Origin: Streptomyces sp. TG1A-8
GTDB taxonomy: Bacteria; Actinomycetota; Actinomycetes; Streptomycetales; Streptomycetaceae
Assembly: GCF_030499535.1 (NCBI RefSeq)
Contig: NZ_JASTLB010000001.1
Coordinates: forward strand, 6,882,001 to 6,946,000
Direction of reading: 5' to 3'
Length of the DNA stretch: 64,000 bases
In this document: positions 16,595 through 24,557 of the stretch, piece by piece
Numbering within the stretch: the stretch's first letter is position 1
Layout: every line of letters begins with the position of its first letter
Program-made: the position numbers and the translations under genes
The notes under the pieces: model-generated
Databases searched by the model: none
What the model was told of the DNA's origin: nothing
The model's input: the letters and a program-made list of their open reading frames with translations, nothing else

Positions 16595-17512
16595 TCAGGG
16601 CCCGGTGGGAGTGCCGCGGCCGGTGACCGGGTGGGTCGCGGCCTCCTCGGGGTGCAGCCACAGGGGGCCGTTGCCGGTCTCGACCCGGACGGCGGCGACG
16701 GGCGGCCAGGCGCCGTGCGTCAGGAGCGTGCGCTCCGGATCGGTCAGACTCCGGTACCGCTCCAGCGCGGTGGCCGGATCCAGTGTCACGGGGGCCGACA
16801 ACAGCCCCGGCCCGGACGCTTCCAGTGCCGAGGTGTAGTCCTCGTAGGACCGCCAGCCGGGCACCGCGCGCACACCGGCGGACGAGTGGACCAGCAGCGT
16901 GGGCAGCGCGTAGCGGTACCCGCCGTCGGCGGTCTCCTTGGCGGCGCCGGGATGCGGGGACCCGCCGGGCGCGGACAGCACCTCGCGGACCGGGCGCCGC
17001 GCCTCGGCACGGTCGGCGCGCACCCGGTCGCGCACGGCGGCCGACGCCGCGTCGGCCGCCAGCCGCTCCAGGTCCAGGCCCGGCAGACCCCACGCGGCCG
17101 ACAGCGCGAGCGCGGGGGTGTCGGCCGGTTCCCCGAGGACGAAGACGGTCTCCCGCAGCCGCCGCAGGACCCGCTCGGCAACCTCGCGGCCCTGCAGTTC
17201 GGCGGCCTTGGCGACGAGCGAGGACGGCCACGAACTCGCCGCCACCCGGCTGAGTCGACCGGCCCGCGGCGCGTGCGTGTGGCCGCTGATGTCCTTGACG
17301 TATCGGGAGTACCAGGCCGTCTCCGCGGCCGGATCGGGTGCCGGGTCGTCGTCCTCGTCGAACAGCACGCAGTACACGCGGCGCCAGCGGACGCGGCCGG
17401 ACAGGGCCGCGCGCAACCCGCGCAGCACCGGCTCCGCTCCCCAGGACCAGGGGCACAGCGGGTCGGTGTACTCCACCACCTCGACCGACACTCCGTCTGC
17501 CGCGACCGTCAC
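16595..17512 (-). CDS. DsbA-family thiol oxidoreductase-like protein
   Basis: The 305-residue cytoplasmic protein has the thioredoxin-fold start VEVVEYTDPLCPWSWGAEPV, with a CPWSW motif in place of the CxxC of true DsbA. Only the first cysteine of the pair is present, as in the FrnE/2-hydroxychromene isomerase-like subgroup. A helical insert follows, then the cis-Pro region YALPTLLVHSSAG. No signal peptide is visible. Start GTG 17512 follows GGAAGGGAG. It lies 16 bp after the Rrf2 gene and is probably cotranscribed with it. A role in thiol or sulfur redox control is inferred from context only. Confidence 0.78.
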   Translation of the reverse strand: MTVAADGVSVEVVEYTDPLCPWSWGAEPVLRGLRAALSGRVRWRRVYCVLFDEDDDPAPDPAAETAWYSRYVKDISGHTHAPRAGRLSRVAASSWPSSLVAKAAELQGREVAERVLRRLRETVFVLGEPADTPALALSAAWGLPGLDLERLAADAASAAVRDRVRADRAEARRPVREVLSAPGGSPHPGAAKETADGGYRYALPTLLVHSSAGVRAVPGWRSYEDYTSALEASGPGLLSAPVTLDPATALERYRSLTDPERTLLTHGAWPPVAAVRVETGNGPLWLHPEEAATHPVTGRGTPTGP

Positions 17513-17528
17513 GCCGCTCCCTTCCGGC

Positions 17529-17942
17529 TCAACTCCCGCCCGCCGTGTCGGGCAGCAGCGAGGTGAGGCTGATCCCGCGCAGGAGCGCGGCGGCGTCCGC
17601 CTCGATCCGGCGCCACACCCCGGGCAGCCCGGAGGCGGGACCGGGGTAGTCGAGACCGGTCAGCGGCTCGCCCCGCAGGGTGATCAATTCACCGTCCACG
17701 GCATGGGCCACGTCGAGGAGCGTGATCTGTTCGGCGGGCCGGCCGAGCCAGTACCCGCCCTCGCAGCCGCGCTGGCTGCGCACCAGGCCGGCCTTCCGTA
17801 GTTCGCCCACCACGGACTTCAGGAAGCGGAACGGGATCTGTTGCGAGGAGGCGATGGCCTCGCACGTCAGAGGGCGGTCGGGTTCGCGGGCGAGCTCCAA
17901 CAGGGCCCGCGTGGCGTAGTCCGCCTTCGCGGAAATATGCAT
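17529..17942 (-). CDS. Rrf2-family transcriptional regulator
   Basis: The 137-residue protein begins MHISAKADYATRALLELARE, the standard opening of Rrf2 winged-helix regulators. The recognition helix region is CEAIASSQQIPFRFLKSVVG, and the wing is VRSQRGCEGGYWLGRPAEQI. Only one cysteine of the three that bind an Fe-S cluster in IscR/NsrR is present, so a cluster is unlikely. It is divergent from the cupin gene, with a short intergenic region holding dyads, and it precedes the DsbA-like gene on its own strand. A function in sulfur or redox sensing similar to CymR is plausible but not shown. Confidence 0.88.
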   Translation of the reverse strand: MHISAKADYATRALLELAREPDRPLTCEAIASSQQIPFRFLKSVVGELRKAGLVRSQRGCEGGYWLGRPAEQITLLDVAHAVDGELITLRGEPLTGLDYPGPASGLPGVWRRIEADAAALLRGISLTSLLPDTAGGS

Positions 17943-18003
17943 GCGCACATGATGCCCGACAAGCTGCCTCCGGCGAGGGTCTCCACAGGTCCTGCTCGAA
18001 CAT

Positions 18004-18021
18004 TGCGGAAACATTACCGCA
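18004..18021. promoter_or_regulatory. Candidate Rrf2 operator TGCGG-N8-CCGCA
   Basis: An exact inverted repeat with an A/T-rich 8-base spacer lies midway between the divergent Rrf2 and cupin genes. Autoregulation by the Rrf2 protein is an inference from position. Confidence 0.45.
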
Positions 18022-18030
18022 GGTGAAGCG

Positions 18031-18073
18031 CAATGGACACCTCTTGACATCCTTTTCCGGGCGGCTCTAGCGT
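18031..18073 (+). promoter_or_regulatory. Cupin promoter with overlapping GACACC box; leaderless start
   Basis: TTGACA at 18044-18049 and TAGCGT at 18068-18073 are 18 bp apart and match the main vegetative sigma consensus. The start codon at 18081 lies only 7 bases beyond the -10, so the mRNA is probably leaderless; no ribosome site is present. CAATGGACACC at 18031-18041, shared with the 16.5 kb operator, touches the -35. Confidence 0.6.
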
Positions 18074-18080
18074 CCCCACC

Positions 18081-18587
18081 ATGAGCAAGCCGTTGACAAC
18101 CCCGGGTGAGGGATTCCACCCGCACCTGCACCCCACCGACGGGCAGCCGGTGGCACCCCTGCGCACGCGCCTGCACCACATCCGCGCCGACGCGCTCGAC
18201 GGCGACACCGCCCAGACCGGAGGCATGCGCCGCTTCGCCGCGGTCAGCGGCACCACGGTGGGGTCCGAGAAGCTCTGGATGGGCCAGACGCACGTGGCTC
18301 CCGCCACCTCCTCCTCCGACCACCACCACGGTGAGTCCGAGACCGCCATCTACGTCGTCAGTGGGCACCCCGAGTTCGTCTTCCTCGACGACTCCGGCAC
18401 CCGGCCGGAGGAGGTCCGGCTGCGGACCTCCCCGGGCGACTACATCTTCGTGCCCCCGTTCGTCCCGCACCGCGAGGAGAACCCCGACCCCGCCGAGGAA
18501 GCTGTGGTCGTCATCGCCCGCAGCACGCAGGAGGCGATCGTGGTCAACCTGCCGCAGCTGCACGCCCTGCGGTCACCGCAGTCCTGA
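18081..18587 (+). CDS. Cupin-domain protein
   Basis: The 168-residue protein is a single small beta-barrel cupin. Motif 1 carries the metal ligands in DHHHGESETAIYVVSG and motif 2 in PGDYIFVPPFVPHREEN, giving a normal three-His, one-Glu site. Such proteins act as dioxygenases, isomerases or sensors, and the substrate cannot be inferred. The start ATG 18081 fits the leaderless promoter at 18044-18073. It is divergent from the Rrf2 gene and shares a sequence box with the sulfur-type ABC operon, so a role in thiol metabolism is possible. A hairpin follows the stop. Confidence 0.8.
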   Translation: MSKPLTTPGEGFHPHLHPTDGQPVAPLRTRLHHIRADALDGDTAQTGGMRRFAAVSGTTVGSEKLWMGQTHVAPATSSSDHHHGESETAIYVVSGHPEFVFLDDSGTRPEEVRLRTSPGDYIFVPPFVPHREENPDPAEEAVVVIARSTQEAIVVNLPQLHALRSPQS

Positions 18588-18605
18588 CGCGGGTCACCCG
18601 CGCGG

Positions 18606-18633
18606 GCCGCCGGCCGCCGCGCCGGCCGGCGGC
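18606..18633. terminator. GC-rich hairpin terminator after the cupin gene
   Basis: The 11-base arm GCCGCCGGCCG pairs perfectly with CGGCCGGCGGC across a 6-base loop, 18 bp after the stop codon. There is no U-tract. Confidence 0.65.
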
Positions 18634-18743
18634 GTCCGTGTCCGCCGACCGGCAGCGCCGGAGGCGTGACGACGAGCCTCGGAGCGGGTGGAGGCGGGCC
18701 TTGAGCGGGCAGCCGCATCGCCTGCGGGGTCGGCCACGACATG

Positions 18744-18992
18744 CCGCTGCCCGAACTTTCCGCACCAGCGGTGGACCGTCCCGTAGGAGACGACGATCCC
18801 GCGCTCGAGCAGGAGCTCCTCGACCTCGCGCGACGACAGCGGGAAGCGGTGGTACAGCCACCCACAGGGGGAGACGACCTCGACCGGGTACCGGTGACCC
18901 TGGTACGACAGCGACGCGCTCCCCACGGACGCCCCTTCCCAGGTTGATCAACCCGAAGGTCATCCCACGGGGCAGCCAACGTGACAGCGCCC
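18744..18992 (-). mobile_element. IS6-family element, 5' end fragment
   Basis: The terminal repeat at 18977-18992 reads inward GGGCGCTGTCACGTTGG. Sixty-one transposase codons follow (GHRYPVEVVSPCGWLYHRF, EVEELLLERGIVVSYGTVHR) and homology stops after CGKFGQR, as in the copy at 2.0 kb. Two thirds of the gene are missing. The terminal repeat abuts an IS1380 fragment. Confidence 0.85.
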
Positions 18993-19240
18993 ACCCGCCC
19001 GTCGGCGTCCGGTGCCCGACCTGCAGCTGACTTCCAGACGTGGCTGCGCACTTCGGCCCAAGCCGCGCCGATCGCGGTCAGCGCCTTCCCACCGGCGGTG
19101 GCGAGGGTGTCGGTCAGGCGGGAGACCGTCGGGTTGGAGGCCACCGGTCCGAACACGGCCGGCTCGGACCGCAGCAGTGCGACGTCGGCGAAGCCGTCTC
19201 CGCCGAGCGCGACCGCCGCATCAAGATCCATGACAGGTGG
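18993..19240 (-). mobile_element. IS1380-family transposase N-terminal fragment
   Basis: The minus strand reads DLDAAVALGGDGFADVALLR, SEPAVFGPVASNPTVSRLTD and then AWAEVRSHVWKSAAGRAPDA. This is the N-terminal third of IS1380 transposases (LALGGDCLAD... FGPVASDPTVSRL). It is the part that is missing from the copy at 33.2-34.3 kb. It is cut by an IS6 end at 18992. Confidence 0.7.
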
Positions 19241-19266
19241 TTCCCGAGGAAGCGGATGAGCCCGCC

Positions 19267-19482
19267 ATGAACGCTGACAACGGTGCGCAGTCACCGTCTC
19301 TGATCGCAGTGCCGCTCAACCGTAGGAACGTCGATGCGGTGCACACGGGTGAGTGCTGGGCTGCGGCCAGGAGTGGCCGGTGCCGTCCGGCGACCCGGCA
19401 GCAGGCGGTCGAGGCGCTGCGCCAGCAGGTCCCCGTGTGCGTCCGCCGCCGACCCGACACGGCTCTCAGCATCTTGGGCTGA
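19267..19482 (+). pseudogene. DUF6233-type protein, C-terminal part
   Basis: The frame contains VDAVHTGECWAAARSGRCRP followed by QQAVEALRQQVPVCVRRRPD and TALSILG. This is the C-terminal pattern of the Streptomyces DUF6233 family (VH.GDCW...R.V...QA..AL...V.AC..CRPDT.L..L). The N-terminal helical half is absent, and one of the two conserved Cys residues before RPDT is changed. Function is unknown. Confidence 0.5.
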
Positions 19483-19643
19483 GCCCCTGCGGCCTCGCGT
19501 TCCGCCGCCGACCGCCGCCGGATGCCCCAGGTGATGTCTGCAGGGGGCTCCGTCCTGTGATGGCCCCGCCGGGGTCGTCCAGCAAGGTGATCTGGAAAGT
19601 GGCGTGAGCTCTCCGCCGGAAGGTCCCCGGCCAGCAGTCGGCT

Positions 19644-19687
19644 CGGCGTCGTGCGGGGCGTCCGATCGGACGCCCCGCACGACGCCG
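19644..19687. terminator. Perfect 44-base palindrome, terminator
   Basis: Twenty-base arms (from CGGCGTCGTGCGGGGCGTCC) are exactly complementary around a central GATC. It lies 20 bp past the stop of the ThuA-type gene and is convergent with the DUF6233 fragment, so it can stop transcription from both sides. Confidence 0.75.
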
Positions 19688-19706
19688 GTCGGTTCACGGT
19701 CGCGGG

Positions 19707-21005
19707 TCAGCCGGCGGTCACCGTGAAGCTCTGTGCGGCCGAGCCGTCGCACGTGCGCTGTGCGAGTTGCGCACTGTTCGTGGCGGCGGTCGCCGCAGTC
19801 AGACACTTGCCGCTGTGGCGGGCGGTGAAGTGGTAGCGTCCGGCGGCTTCTTTCACGGGGAGCCACTGCTGGTTCTGGCCGCCTCCGTACGCCCACAGTT
19901 GCAGCGGTGCGTTGTCGGCGCTCGACACATCGGTCACGTCGATGACTTGCTGCGGATTCGGGCGCACGCCGATGCGTCGGTATCCGCTGTCGGCCGCGGC
20001 GAGCTGGAACTGCTGGGCCTGGGTGCCGTTGCAGGTGTACTGCTGGATCGCGGTGCCGTTGACGGTGGCGGCGGCGCGGGCGTCGACGCAGGTGCCGTTG
20101 CCGACGTTCTTCAGGGAGTACCAGGACGCCTCGGAGAGCGTGTCGTCCGGTGGGGTGGCGCCGTCGGCGCCGCCGAGCCACTTGAGCCCGTCCAGCAGGA
20201 AGCGGTTCTGCGTCGCGCTGGCGAACGTCGACGACGTGCGGGTGTTCGTGTCGTAGTTCATCGCGTTGTGGCCGAAGTTCGCGTACAGCATCTTGTACTT
20301 CGTGTTGGTCCACAAGATCGGGTAGTAGCCGCTGTACCAGGACTGGTTGGGGTCGGTGCCCAGCGGGAAGCTGCTGGGGTCGACCGAGGCGAGGATTTTG
20401 ATGTCCGGGTTCTGCCGCAGGTCGTTGGACCAGCTGTACCACTCGCTGACCGACGACGTGAAAGTGGCGGGCAGGTTCACAGTGGACGGGTGCGTCCGGT
20501 CCTCGACCTTCAGGGTCGCGGACGTCGGGCCCCAGGTGTTGGACTTGAAGTTGCCGCTGCCCAGGAACTGGTTGTGGTACCACGACCAGCTCGCCGCGTC
20601 CGTGGTGAAGGCGGAGACGTGGAAGCCCATCCAGGCTCCGCCGCCGCGCATGTACTGCTCGAATCCGGCGCGCTGGGCGGCGGTCTGCGGCAGGTCATCG
20701 AGGAACAGGACGACCTGGTAGGCGTTGACGCCGCCGTTGGCGAGGAGATTCCAGTCGTTGCTGGCGGTGTAGGTGAAGCCGTTCGCGGCCGCCTGCCGGG
20801 GCAGCCAGTCGTTGGCCTCCTTCTCGAAGTCGATGTGTGCCGCATCCCATGTGCCGCTGTAGAGGCCGAGCACTTTGAAGGGGATCGCCGCGGTGCCGGC
20901 GTGTGCGGCGGGTGGTGCGGCGAGCCCGAGGAGGGCCGCGAGCAGGAGGAGGATCCGCAGGGCGGTGCGGGCGGATCCGGATCTGGTGGTGTGCGTCGGG
21001 TGCAT
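19707..21005 (-). CDS. Secreted ThuA-domain protein with ricin-type carbohydrate-binding module
   Basis: The 432-residue precursor has a signal peptide (ILLLLAALLGLAAPPAAHAG). Residues 35-260 form a ThuA-like, class I glutamine-amidotransferase-type fold, with VLGLYSGTWDAAHIDFEKEA, VVLFLDDLPQTAAQRAGFEQ, GGGAWMGFHVSAF and YKMLYANFGHNAMNYD. The last 130 residues hold a ricin B-type module (CBM13) with three QxW-like repeats (QAQQFQL, QNQQWLP, AAQSFTV). ThuA proteins are linked to trehalose and other sugar metabolism, and secreted forms probably act on polysaccharides. The start at 21005 has AAGGGA upstream. It lies next to a GH18 gene on the same strand and ends at a strong palindrome. Confidence 0.82.
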   Translation of the reverse strand: MHPTHTTRSGSARTALRILLLLAALLGLAAPPAAHAGTAAIPFKVLGLYSGTWDAAHIDFEKEANDWLPRQAAANGFTYTASNDWNLLANGGVNAYQVVLFLDDLPQTAAQRAGFEQYMRGGGAWMGFHVSAFTTDAASWSWYHNQFLGSGNFKSNTWGPTSATLKVEDRTHPSTVNLPATFTSSVSEWYSWSNDLRQNPDIKILASVDPSSFPLGTDPNQSWYSGYYPILWTNTKYKMLYANFGHNAMNYDTNTRTSSTFASATQNRFLLDGLKWLGGADGATPPDDTLSEASWYSLKNVGNGTCVDARAAATVNGTAIQQYTCNGTQAQQFQLAAADSGYRRIGVRPNPQQVIDVTDVSSADNAPLQLWAYGGGQNQQWLPVKEAAGRYHFTARHSGKCLTAATAATNSAQLAQRTCDGSAAQSFTVTAG

Positions 21006-21016
21006 CTGCCGATCGG

Positions 21017-21160
21017 TCCCTTCGCCCCGGTGTACGGGTAGGTGGTGAGGTAGGCGACGTTGTCGGTGATGACTGCGGGGTGGGTGCTGGAGTAGCGGTA
21101 GCTGCCCGGTCCCCACGCCTCGTGGCTGGTGACGGAGTCGGCGAAACACGAGAGTCTCCT
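21017..21160 (-). pseudogene. Fragment of a secreted protein
   Basis: The minus strand encodes FADSVTSHEAWGPGSYRYSS followed by THPAVITDNVAYLTTYP. The first part recalls the (V)T..ESWG.GSY segment found near the end of several secreted actinobacterial hydrolases. There is no start codon and no N-terminal domain. It fills the gap between the GH18 stop and the ThuA-type gene. The identity is uncertain. Confidence 0.3.
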
Positions 21161-21192
21161 ATGGGGAGCCGTACACGGGGCCGTCGGGGCCG

Positions 21193-22596
21193 TCAGCCGG
21201 TGTACTTGGCGAAGATGCCGGTGAACTGCCAGGCGCTCTGGGCCACACCCGAGCAGGTGTCGTCGTTCGGGTAGCCGCCGGCGCAGGGCCGGTCGCGGTT
21301 GGCCGACCAGAACGTGAGGCGCGCGAGGTGGTGCTGCTGCGCGTAGCCGAGGATGGTCTGGAAGTCGGCCGGGGTGACGGTCTCGTTGACGTCGGTGATC
21401 CCGTTCATGGACGAGATGCCCATGCTCCGGTACGCCTGGTCGTCGCTGTAGCCGTAGGCGCTCTTGAGGGCGTTCTTGAGGCCCTCGGCCGCCTTGGTCG
21501 TCAGCGTCCCCATGTTCTGGCCCGCGCCGCCGAAGTCGAACGGCATGATCGTCCAACTGTCCACGGCCAGACCGGAGTTCGCGGATCGGTTGATCAGGCT
21601 GGTGTCGGGCCCGGACTGGCCGGTGCCGATGGTGACGTACACCTTCAGGCCCGGGTTGGCGGCCTTGACGGCCTTGAGCGCGTCGACCGTGCGCTGCTGC
21701 ACGGTCCCATTGCTGTAGGCGTCGGCCTCCAGGTCGATGTCGATGGCCTTGAGCCCGTAGGCGTCGATGACCTTCTGGTACGCGTCGGCGAGCGCGGAGG
21801 CGCTGGTACAGGAGCTCTCCAGCTTGTTGCCGCTGTAGCCGCCGAAGGAGGGGATGACGTCGCCGCCGTTCGCCCGGATGGTGCTGACGGTCTGCTGGTC
21901 GACGCCGCCGGTGAGCGGGCGGCCGCCGTCCCACTGCGGGTTGCAGGTGCCGTTGCTGAGGACGAAGGCGAGGGTGAACCACTTGACGCCGGTGGCGTTC
22001 ATGATGGTGACCGGGTCGGGCGGGTTGCCCCAGCCGTTGTAGAGATAGGGTGCGACGGCCATCGGGGCGGCGGCAGGGGGCGTGCCGCCGCCGGTCGGCG
22101 CGGTCCATTTCTGGTTGGCGGCGCCGGTGCAGCTCCAGATCTGGATGGGAGTGCCGTTCGCAGAAGTGTTGCCGGTGACGTCGGCGCACTTGCCGGACTG
22201 CTGGCCGACGAGGTCACGGGCCGCGGTGGCGGTCCATTTCTGGTTGGTGCTGCCGGTACAGTCCCATATCTGGAGTCTGGCTCCGTTGGTGGTCGCATTG
22301 CCGGTGACGTCGAGGCACTTGCCGAGTGCGCGGATCGTGCCGTCGGTGCCGACGGTCCACTGCTGGGCACTGGTGCCGTTGCAGTCGTAGAGCTGGACGG
22401 CCGTGCCGTTGACGGAGTTGGCTCCCGCCACGTCGAGGCACTTGCCGCCGAGTCCGGTGATGGTGCCGGTGGCCGCGGCGGCGGGGACCGCGGCGAGTGC
22501 GCTCGCCGATCCCGTGAGCAACGCGGTGGCGAGGATGGCCCGCAGAGTGGCCTTGCGGGCGAAGGCGGGCCTGGGCAGGGGGGTCGTGGGGAGCAT
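21193..22596 (-). CDS. Secreted GH18 chitinase-type enzyme with N-terminal CBM13
   Basis: The protein of about 467 residues has a signal peptide ending around AAVPAAAATG. A ricin B-type module with three QxW repeats follows (SAQQWTV, TNQKWTA, ANQKWTA). After a short Gly/Pro linker comes a GH18 barrel. Its catalytic DxDxE motif appears as LKAIDIDLEADAY, with the proton donor Glu, and later strands give KVYVTIGTGQSG, WTIMPFDFGG and ARLTFWSANRDRPC. This barrel subgroup resembles the short bacterial chitinases/endo-glucosaminidases of Streptomyces. ATG 22596 fits an AAGGG ribosome site; GTG 22605 is an alternative. The promoter is at 22692-22720. Confidence 0.88.
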   Translation of the reverse strand: MLPTTPLPRPAFARKATLRAILATALLTGSASALAAVPAAAATGTITGLGGKCLDVAGANSVNGTAVQLYDCNGTSAQQWTVGTDGTIRALGKCLDVTGNATTNGARLQIWDCTGSTNQKWTATAARDLVGQQSGKCADVTGNTSANGTPIQIWSCTGAANQKWTAPTGGGTPPAAAPMAVAPYLYNGWGNPPDPVTIMNATGVKWFTLAFVLSNGTCNPQWDGGRPLTGGVDQQTVSTIRANGGDVIPSFGGYSGNKLESSCTSASALADAYQKVIDAYGLKAIDIDLEADAYSNGTVQQRTVDALKAVKAANPGLKVYVTIGTGQSGPDTSLINRSANSGLAVDSWTIMPFDFGGAGQNMGTLTTKAAEGLKNALKSAYGYSDDQAYRSMGISSMNGITDVNETVTPADFQTILGYAQQHHLARLTFWSANRDRPCAGGYPNDDTCSGVAQSAWQFTGIFAKYTG

Positions 22597-22691
22597 GGGG
22601 TTCACAGCCCTTCAGGAAAGGCCATCAGTGGGGGTTATTGGCGTTCACATATATGAACATCAGGTGTATTCATGAAGCTGCAGCGAACAGG

Positions 22692-22720
22692 AACCTAAAG
22701 GTCTACGCCAAAGCGGTCAA
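22692..22720 (-). promoter_or_regulatory. Promoter of the GH18 gene
   Basis: On the minus strand TTGACC (22720-22715) and TAGGTT (22697-22692) are 17 bp apart, a good vegetative promoter. Between it and the gene lies the dyad GTTCATATATGTGAAC at about 22645-22660, a possible operator. Confidence 0.6.
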
Positions 22721-22839
22721 GAGGTGAAGTCGAGGTGACCGTCAACGAAGGTGCGTCCGCGAGGACTTGAACACAGCAAAGTCCCTGGTGGGCCTCCCGG
22801 GGGAGGCAACACTACTTAATTCAAGGTGTGCTAAAAAGG

Positions 22840-23554
22840 GGGCTGCCGCAGTGATCACCCTGGTGACGGGCAGGCAGCGAGTCGGCATCCACCAGGCACT
22901 GGCCGGCCGGGCGCTGACGGTCTGGGCGAACCACCGCAGTGTCCACTTCTCCTCGACGGGCATCTCGTCACCACGGTCCCGTCCCGGCTCCGGCCGGAGG
23001 ACATCGCCTACCTGACCATGCGCTACGGCGCCCGCCCGGCCGGTCCCGAACCCGCACCGCAGGCCCTGCCCAGGGCCCGTGGCGGCACGGCCATCCTTGC
23101 CGCCGGCGAACCCGTCGAGGCCGAGCGCAAGGTCCACCGAGACGGGATCGTCTGCCTGGCCGGAGGCCGCCACCAGGTTGGATTCGCCCTCGCCGGACGC
23201 ACGATCACCCTCCGTCTCGACGGACACCTCATGCACGCCATCGCCGAGAACGTCCTGATGGGAACATGGCCCTGCCCCGTTCCGACCGACCGTCTGGGGC
23301 GGGTCGACGGGGCTCGGACGGCGACGTCCCCGCTGCCGCCTCCGCCCCTGCCTGCTGGTGCCGTCCGGGCCCAGCGCAAGGTGCATGCGAGCGGCCGCTT
23401 CATGATCAACGGCCAGTTCATCGAGCTCGGCCCGCGCCATGCGGGAAGGATCGTCACCATCGTCATCGAGGACACCCACTACCGGATCCTGCACGGAGAG
23501 GACGAACTCGCTGTCAGGCCCCGCAAGAACCTCGGACCGATCACCAGGCTCTAA
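22840..23554 (+). pseudogene. IS481-family transposase, C-terminal beta-domain fragment
   Basis: Frames starting with VITLVTGRQRVGIHQALAGR and continuing, after one frameshift, with VEAERKVHRDGIVCLAGGRH, ITLRLDGHLMHAIAENVLMG and AQRKVHASGRFMINGQFIEL match the C-terminal domain of large IS481-type transposases. There, two similar beta repeats (V.R.V...G.....G....LG....G..V) follow the DDE core. The DDE core itself is missing. It ends at a TAA at 23554. Positions 22742-22839 have no identified content. Confidence 0.6.
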
Positions 23555-23580
23555 GTCAAAGGCACGAGAACCCAGAAGAA

Positions 23581-23623
23581 CCGTCAAGGATCTCCTGACG
23601 ACAAACCGTCAAGGAAGTCCTGA
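23581..23623 (+). repeat. Two 18-base direct repeats at the IS481 right end
   Basis: CCGTCAAGGATCTCCTGA at 23581 and CCGTCAAGGAAGTCCTGA at 23606 are 16 of 18 identical with a 25-base period. Similar CCGTCAAGGA..TCCTGA sequences occur at ends of Streptomyces IS481 elements. A hairpin (AGCGGGGA...TCCCCGCT, about 23640-23676) follows. Confidence 0.5.
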
Positions 23624-23692
23624 GACCTCACATCGAGACGAGCGGGGACCTGTAGCCCAACGGGGAGTTCCCCGCTTGATGAGAGGGTTGCT

Positions 23693-23970
23693 GTGGCCGA
23701 AGCGTGGCGATTCATCAATCGACCGGTTCGCACCGACGCACGCCGTAATCACCACGCGCTGGTCGCTGCGGCCGGTGAAGTCTTCGCCGCGCAAGGTCCC
23801 GAGGCACCCCTCGACGTGGTCGCGCGACGTGCAGGCGTCGGCAACGCGACGCTGTATCGGCCATTTTCCGACGAGACGGGACCTCATCGTCGCGGTGTGT
23901 GTCGACGAGGTTGAGACGCTTTGCGTACTCGGCGAAAGCCTCCGGAGGCGTTGCCGCCCGCACGATGCGC
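23693..23970 (+). pseudogene. TetR-family regulator, frameshifted and truncated
   Basis: Starting from GTG 23693 with AGAGGG upstream, the frame encodes a TetR DNA-binding domain: ALVAAAGEVFAAQGPEAPLD, VVARRAGVGNATLYR. One extra C at 23861-23862 breaks the frame; with it removed the sequence continues YRHFPTRRDLIVAVCVDEVE, as expected. After about 90 residues the gene is replaced by an IS6 3' fragment, so the ligand-binding domain is missing. Confidence 0.75.
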
Positions 23971-24525
23971 TGATCGAAAGAACCAACGGGGAGCGGCGGT
24001 ACCTGTGGCGGGCCGCCGACGCCGGCGGCAACGTCCTGGACGTCCTCGTGCAGAGCCGCCGGGACGCCGCCGCGGCCGGGCGTTTCCTCCGCCGCCTGAG
24101 GAAGAAGACGCATGCGGTCCCGCGAGTGGTCGTCACCGACAAGCTCCGCTCCCACGGCACCGCCCACCGCGAGGTCATGCCCTGTGTGGAGCACCGCTCA
24201 CCCAAGGGCCTGAACAACCGGGCGGAGAACAGCCACCAGCCCACAAGGCAGCGTGAACGGGCGATGAAGGGCCTGGCGCTCGGCGGGCGCCGCCCAGAGG
24301 TTCCTGCCCGCGTTCAGCGGTATCCCGCCCCACTTCCGGCCCCGCCGCCACCTGATGAGCGCGTACGGCTACCGAGCCGAGACGGCCACCCGCTTCGCCA
24401 CCCGGGGCCAGATCACCAGCACTGCCGGCCGGCCCGCCACGGTCTGAACACAGAACCGGACCGCAAGCCCACCACACCCCCGGCACGCCGACGGACACCG
24501 ACCTACCCAACAGCGTGACAGCGCC
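23971..24525 (+). mobile_element. IS6-family element, 3' part
   Basis: The fragment begins within the transposase at IERTNGERRYLWRAADAGGN and includes VVTDKLRSHGTAHREVMPCV and NNRAENSHQPTRQRERAMKG, with the last Asp and the Glu. A frameshift follows AMKGL. In the next frame the end reads GYRAETATRFATRGQITSTA. The terminal repeat CGTGACAGCGCC ends at about 24525. The N-terminal 75 residues are missing. Confidence 0.85.
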
Positions 24526-24557
24526 TCGTCGTGGCGTGTGCGGTGGGCTGCTGGCTG

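Noticed and set aside
22742..22800. A tRNA-like stretch upstream of the IS481 remnant
   Set aside because: No cloverleaf with a T-arm GTTCRA motif and acceptor pairing could be drawn.
23581..23623. Possible start of a CRISPR array (two direct repeats)
   Set aside because: Only two units with a 7-base gap, and they match IS481 end sequences.
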